64,000 nucleotides of DNA from an uncultured Clostridia bacterium (GTDB lineage: Bacteria > Bacillota > Clostridia > Christensenellales > DTU072): NCBI GenBank assembly GCA_944363505.1, contig CALVUD010000002.1, positions 146,516-210,515 on the forward strand, in the 5' to 3' direction. Each line of letters begins with the position of its first letter. The stretch's first letter is position 1. Of the stretch, positions 60,886-64,000 are shown one piece after another. The notes beneath the pieces are model-generated. The model was not told the DNA's origin. It did no database searches and saw only the letters and a program-made list of their open reading frames with translations. The translations under genes were made by a program, and so were the position numbers.

Positions 60886-61866
60886 TCAAAACGTTTCCCT
60901 GATGCGCGCTTCCAGAGTATCGGCAAGCTCGGGATTGTTTTTGAGATAATCGACGGCTTTTTCTCTGCCCTGACCTATCTTTTCGCCCTCGTAGCTGAAC
61001 CACGCGCCCGATTTCAGTATCAGTCCCTGAGCCACCGCCATATCCAGTATGACGCCGTAGCGGGAGATGCCGGTACCGAACATTATATCGAAATCCGCCT
61101 GTTTGAAGGGGGGCGCGAGCTTGTTCTTGACTACCTTGACCCTGGTGCGGTTGCCGACGGCGCCGGAAGCGTCCTTTATCGTTTCTACGCGCCTGACGTC
61201 CATACGTATGCTGGCATAGAATTTCAACGCCTTACCGCCGGTCGTGGTTTCGGGGTTGCCGAACATCACGCCGATCTTTTCGCGGAGCTGGTTGATGAAT
61301 ATTATGCAGGTATTCGTCTTTGCTATCGCAGGGTTTAATTTGCGCATCGCCTGAGACATCAGCCTCGCCTGAAGCCCTACGACAGAATCGCCCATCTCTC
61401 CGTCTATTTCGGCTTTCGGCGTCAAAGCCGCGACCGAGTCGACGACTATCAGATCCAGACTTCCGCTCCTTGCCAGTTCCTCCGCGATCGCGAGAGCCTG
61501 TTCGCCGTCGTCGGGTTGGGAAACGTACAGATGCGCCAGATCCACGCCGAGGTTACCCGCGTAAACGGGATCCAACGCGTGCTCGGCGTCTATAAACGCC
61601 ACTATACCGCCCGCGCGCTGCGCCTCCGCCGCTATATGCAGCGCAAGCGTGGTCTTGCCCGACGATTCCGGTCCGTATATCTCGATGATCCTGCCGCGCG
61701 GCACGCCGCCTATCCCGAGAGCCTGATCGAGTGCGAGACATCCCGTCGGTATGACGTCTACCTTTACCTTGTTGGTGCCGTCCATATTCATGATCGCGCC
61801 TTTGCCGTAGCTTTTCTCGATTCGCGCAAGCGCTTCTTCCAAAGATTTTTTCTTGTTGTCGTCCAT
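60886..61866 (-). CDS. recA: Recombinase RecA
   Basis: The 326-residue protein has Walker A GPESSGKT (65-72), the Walker B region [14 protein letters not shown], the L2-adjacent signature [20 protein letters not shown] and [15 protein letters not shown]. It forms filaments on single-stranded DNA for repair and for triggering LexA self-cleavage. The C-terminal tail is short. An AAGGAG box precedes the ATG. A candidate SOS box lies about 70 bp upstream. Confidence 0.98.
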   Translation of the reverse strand: MDDNKKKSLEEALARIEKSYGKGAIMNMDGTNKVKVDVIPTGCLALDQALGIGGVPRGRIIEIYGPESSGKTTLALHIAAEAQRAGGIVAFIDAEHALDPVYAGNLGVDLAHLYVSQPDDGEQALAIAEELARSGSLDLIVVDSVAALTPKAEIDGEMGDSVVGLQARLMSQAMRKLNPAIAKTNTCIIFINQLREKIGVMFGNPETTTGGKALKFYASIRMDVRRVETIKDASGAVGNRTRVKVVKNKLAPPFKQADFDIMFGTGISRYGVILDMAVAQGLILKSGAWFSYEGEKIGQGREKAVDYLKNNPELADTLEARIRETF

Positions 61867-61934
61867 ATTCGCTCCTTTTTAAGCTCGTTTATTTATCGCG
61901 GAACAATCCGCATTATTTTCTTTTCAGGTATCCG

Positions 61935-61948
61935 TGAACCTCGATTCG
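61935..61948 (-). promoter_or_regulatory. Candidate LexA (SOS) box of recA
   Basis: The minus strand reads CGAAT-CGAG-GTTCA, matching eight of the ten fixed positions of the Gram-positive CGAAC-N4-GTTCG operator. It lies in the recA upstream region just after the cinA stop. Confidence 0.45.
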
Positions 61949-61953
61949 GGTTA

Positions 61954-62631
61954 CTATAATCTGAAATACTCTTCCAGATGCCTTATGACGTAAAACAGCG
62001 CGTAGTCGCGCGCCTGGCGTCTTATCTCGTCGCGGTCGCCGTAAAAGCGATGCTCGTAGACCTCGGTGTGTTCGTCGTCCGCCACGGCAATATAAGTCAG
62101 CCCCACCGGTTTTAACGCGCTGCCGCCGCCGGGTCCCGCAAGTCCCGTCGCGCTGACGGCGACCGAAACCATATCCGAAAGCATACCCGTCGCCATTTCG
62201 ACGGCAGTCTCTCCGCTGACCGCTCCGCATTCGCCGAGGGTGGAATCCAGTACGCCGAGCTTTTCGATTTTCGCCGCCTCGGTATACGCCACTATCCCGC
62301 CGTAAAACACTTCGCTGGCACCCGGGACGTCCACTATCGCCGCGGCTATCATGCCGCCGGTCAGGCTTTCGGCGGTGGCAAGCTTCATGTTGCGCGAACG
62401 CAACGCCTCGTAAAGCGTTTCCGCCAGCGTGCTTTCGCCGTCGCCGTACACGACGTCGCTGAACGTATCGTCCAGTTCGTCGTAATCCCTGCCCGTAATG
62501 TCCCTGAACGTTATTCCCAGATCGCAACCGCCGTCGCTTTCGACGTAATAATCCTCGACGTGCGGATGCCATTTGGTCATACGTTCGTCGACCTCGGCCT
62601 CCGTTAAACACACTCTCAAATATTTATCCAT
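61954..62631 (-). CDS. CinA-family nicotinamide-nucleotide amidohydrolase lacking the MoCF domain
   Basis: The 225-residue protein ends with the CinA amidohydrolase domain (TAESLTGGMIAAAIVDVPGASEVFYGG trimmed to TAESLTGGMIA; AVSATGLAGPGGG). This domain hydrolyses NMN to nicotinate mononucleotide. The first 70 residues (YLRVCLTEAEVDERM, CDLGITFRDI, VVYGDG) match the KH-like middle domain of full-length CinA. The N-terminal MoCF domain of about 170 residues is missing. It lies between rimO and recA, and the cinA-recA neighbourhood is common in bacteria. Confidence 0.88.
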   Translation of the reverse strand: MDKYLRVCLTEAEVDERMTKWHPHVEDYYVESDGGCDLGITFRDITGRDYDELDDTFSDVVYGDGESTLAETLYEALRSRNMKLATAESLTGGMIAAAIVDVPGASEVFYGGIVAYTEAAKIEKLGVLDSTLGECGAVSGETAVEMATGMLSDMVSVAVSATGLAGPGGGSALKPVGLTYIAVADDEHTEVYEHRFYGDRDEIRRQARDYALFYVIRHLEEYFRL

Positions 62632-62680
62632 GACTCTCCTTTGCCCCGAGGCAACGGGTTTTATTCGTATCTTATGCCCT

Positions 62681-64000
62681 TTATTCGGCTTTTTTCACGG
62701 CTTCGCCCGAAAGATTGAAGCCCGTGCGGGTAATTTTAACGGAGTAATATTCCCCTATTTCCAAAGGAAATTCCGAAGTAAGGTATATTTTCGTGTCTAT
62801 CTCGGGCGCGTTATATTCGCTCCTCGCCACAAAGCGGCTTTTGGCATAGTCCACGCCCTCGTAGACCGCCTCCAGGCACTTGCCGAGATATTTTTCGTGC
62901 TTTTTTTCGATGATATCGCATTGCAAACGCGAAAGTTCCTTTTCACGCGCCTTCTTGACTTTATAAGGAATTTGCCCGCGCATTTTTGCGGCGGGAGTGC
63001 CTTCCTCTTTAGAATACGCGAAAAATCCCGCGTAATCGATGTTGCCTTCGGCGACAAAGCGCTTCAGTTCGTCAAAATCCGCCTCCGTCTCGCCCGGGAA
63101 ACCGACTATGAAAGTGGAACGCACGGCAATGTCAGGCACGGCTTTTCTGAGTTTAGCGAGCAACGCGTAAATCTGTTCGGGTGAAGAACGGCGGTTCATT
63201 CTCTTCAATACGTCGCGGGAAACGTGCTGAAGGGGTATATCCATATACTTAGCGACTTTTGGTTCCGAGGCGATGACGTCTATCAATTCGTCCGTAACCG
63301 ATTCGGGATACGAATACAGCAAACGGATCTTTTTAAAATCGAAGCCGCACAGTTTGCGCATAAGGCGCGCTATATCCGTGCCGTCGTTCAGATCGGAGCC
63401 GTAGCGCGTGGTGTCCTGTGCGACGACTATCAGCTCCTTTACTCCGTCCGCGCATAGCCTTTCGGCTTCGCGCAACACGTCGTCCTCGCGTTCGGAGCGG
63501 TACGCCCCGCGGATCTTGGGAATCGCGCAGTAAGTACACCGGTTGCTGCACCCCTCGGCTATCTTCAGGTACGCGTAATGCGCGGGAGTGGTGATCACTC
63601 TGTCCGCGCCGTAAAAGGCGGGAGCGCCGCCGAGGAAAAGCCGTTCCGCGCCCGCTTTTTCGAGTACGGATACAATCTCGTCGTAACGGTTTATGCCGAC
63701 GAAAGCGTCGACTTCGGAAAATTCCTCCGCCGTTTCGAGCGCGTATCTTTCGGCAAAGCACCCGAGCACTATTATCTTTGCGCCCTTTTTTCTGAGCGAC
63801 GCCGCTTCGAGTACCGTATCCACCGATTCCTTGGTCGCGGAACGTATAAAGGCGCAGGTATTTATCAGGATATAGTCGGCTTTCGGAACGTCGGGGACGA
63901 TCTCATAGCCGTGAGCCACCAGCCTCGCCAGCACCTTTTCGGTATCGACGCGGTTTTTATCGCATCCCAGAGTTATAACGGCGACGGAGCCTTTCGGGGC
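62681..64000 (-). CDS. rimO: Ribosomal protein S12 methylthiotransferase RimO, 5' end outside the window
   Basis: The 439 visible residues lack only the first few. The MTTase domain has VAVITLGCDKNRVDTEK, ILINTCAFI and VLGCFAERY, which supply the auxiliary-cluster cysteines. The radical SAM motif CSNRCTYCAIP follows, then MDIPLQHVS and a C-terminal TRAM domain. The GCDKNRVD signature distinguishes RimO from MiaB. It methylthiolates an Asp of ribosomal protein S12. The frame is intact to the window edge. Confidence 0.95.
   Translation of the reverse strand, partial: APKGSVAVITLGCDKNRVDTEKVLARLVAHGYEIVPDVPKADYILINTCAFIRSATKESVDTVLEAASLRKKGAKIIVLGCFAERYALETAEEFSEVDAFVGINRYDEIVSVLEKAGAERLFLGGAPAFYGADRVITTPAHYAYLKIAEGCSNRCTYCAIPKIRGAYRSEREDDVLREAERLCADGVKELIVVAQDTTRYGSDLNDGTDIARLMRKLCGFDFKKIRLLYSYPESVTDELIDVIASEPKVAKYMDIPLQHVSRDVLKRMNRRSSPEQIYALLAKLRKAVPDIAVRSTFIVGFPGETEADFDELKRFVAEGNIDYAGFFAYSKEEGTPAAKMRGQIPYKVKKAREKELSRLQCDIIEKKHEKYLGKCLEAVYEGVDYAKSRFVARSEYNAPEIDTKIYLTSEFPLEIGEYYSVKITRTGFNLSGEAVKKAE

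Overview
The window looks like a chromosomal segment of an anaerobic member of the Clostridia (Bacillota). The signs are low-redundancy operons with AGGAGG-type ribosome binding sites, acetate kinase with phosphotransacetylase, two ferredoxin-dependent 2-oxoacid oxidoreductases, an iron alcohol dehydrogenase, YlbJ- and YtxC-like sporulation-associated proteins, RNase Y, FloA/NfeD, and a type II-A CRISPR-Cas system. I cannot name a genus. Most genes lie on the minus strand and most are housekeeping genes. No rRNA, tRNA, prophage or insertion sequence was seen.

Layout. 1-2.9 kb: a PadR regulator with its truncated partner, an ECF-type S component, a flavodoxin and an iron alcohol dehydrogenase. 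3-15.3 kb: aspartate aminotransferase, der, parC-parE, a YtxC-like protein, rnc-plsX-rpmF and ackA-pta. 15.4-19.4 kb: tmcAL, ylbJ-like and a lipoprotein with a hydrolase-like fold. 19.5-28.6 kb: a complete type II-A CRISPR locus. It has 41 repeats and 40 spacers, then csn2, cas2, cas1 and a 1435-residue cas9, with a tracrRNA divergent from cas9. 28.9-32.9 kb (plus strand): ilvB-ilvN-cimA, a citramalate-route branched-chain amino acid operon, and a degenerate phosphopantetheinyl transferase. 32.9-39 kb: malQ, then an operon of a four-subunit 2-oxoacid:ferredoxin oxidoreductase with nfeD and floA. 39-54.4 kb: an unusually long co-directional gene run. It starts with an aconitase-family hydratase and an aryl-acid module (two paaK genes, iorAB, an ACT protein). 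It continues through alr, fthC, an rsmD-coaD fusion, smc and ftsY and ends at a hairpin terminator. 54.4-64 kb: a CDP-alcohol phosphatidyltransferase, a 64-residue protein that is one quarter cysteine, an ABC exporter, a MATE transporter, rny, recA, a CinA-type amidohydrolase and a partial rimO.

The most interesting region is the 120 bp at the cas9 5' end. Two near-consensus sigma-A promoters, one for tracrRNA (plus) and one for cas9 (minus), share almost the same -10 hexamer. The cas9 -35 box sits inside the tracrRNA anti-repeat, and the tracrRNA -35 box abuts the cas9 start codon. Transcription of the guide scaffold and of the nuclease should therefore exclude each other. The array also carries an exact two-spacer block, with a marker mutation in its repeat, at two places 16 units apart. 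Other points are an rsmD-coaD gene fusion, an alanine racemase whose conserved N-terminus has no ATG/GTG/TTG start, and two near-leaderless promoters (ilvB and the phosphatidyltransferase).

All identifications come from reading protein motifs and DNA by eye. No database search was run.
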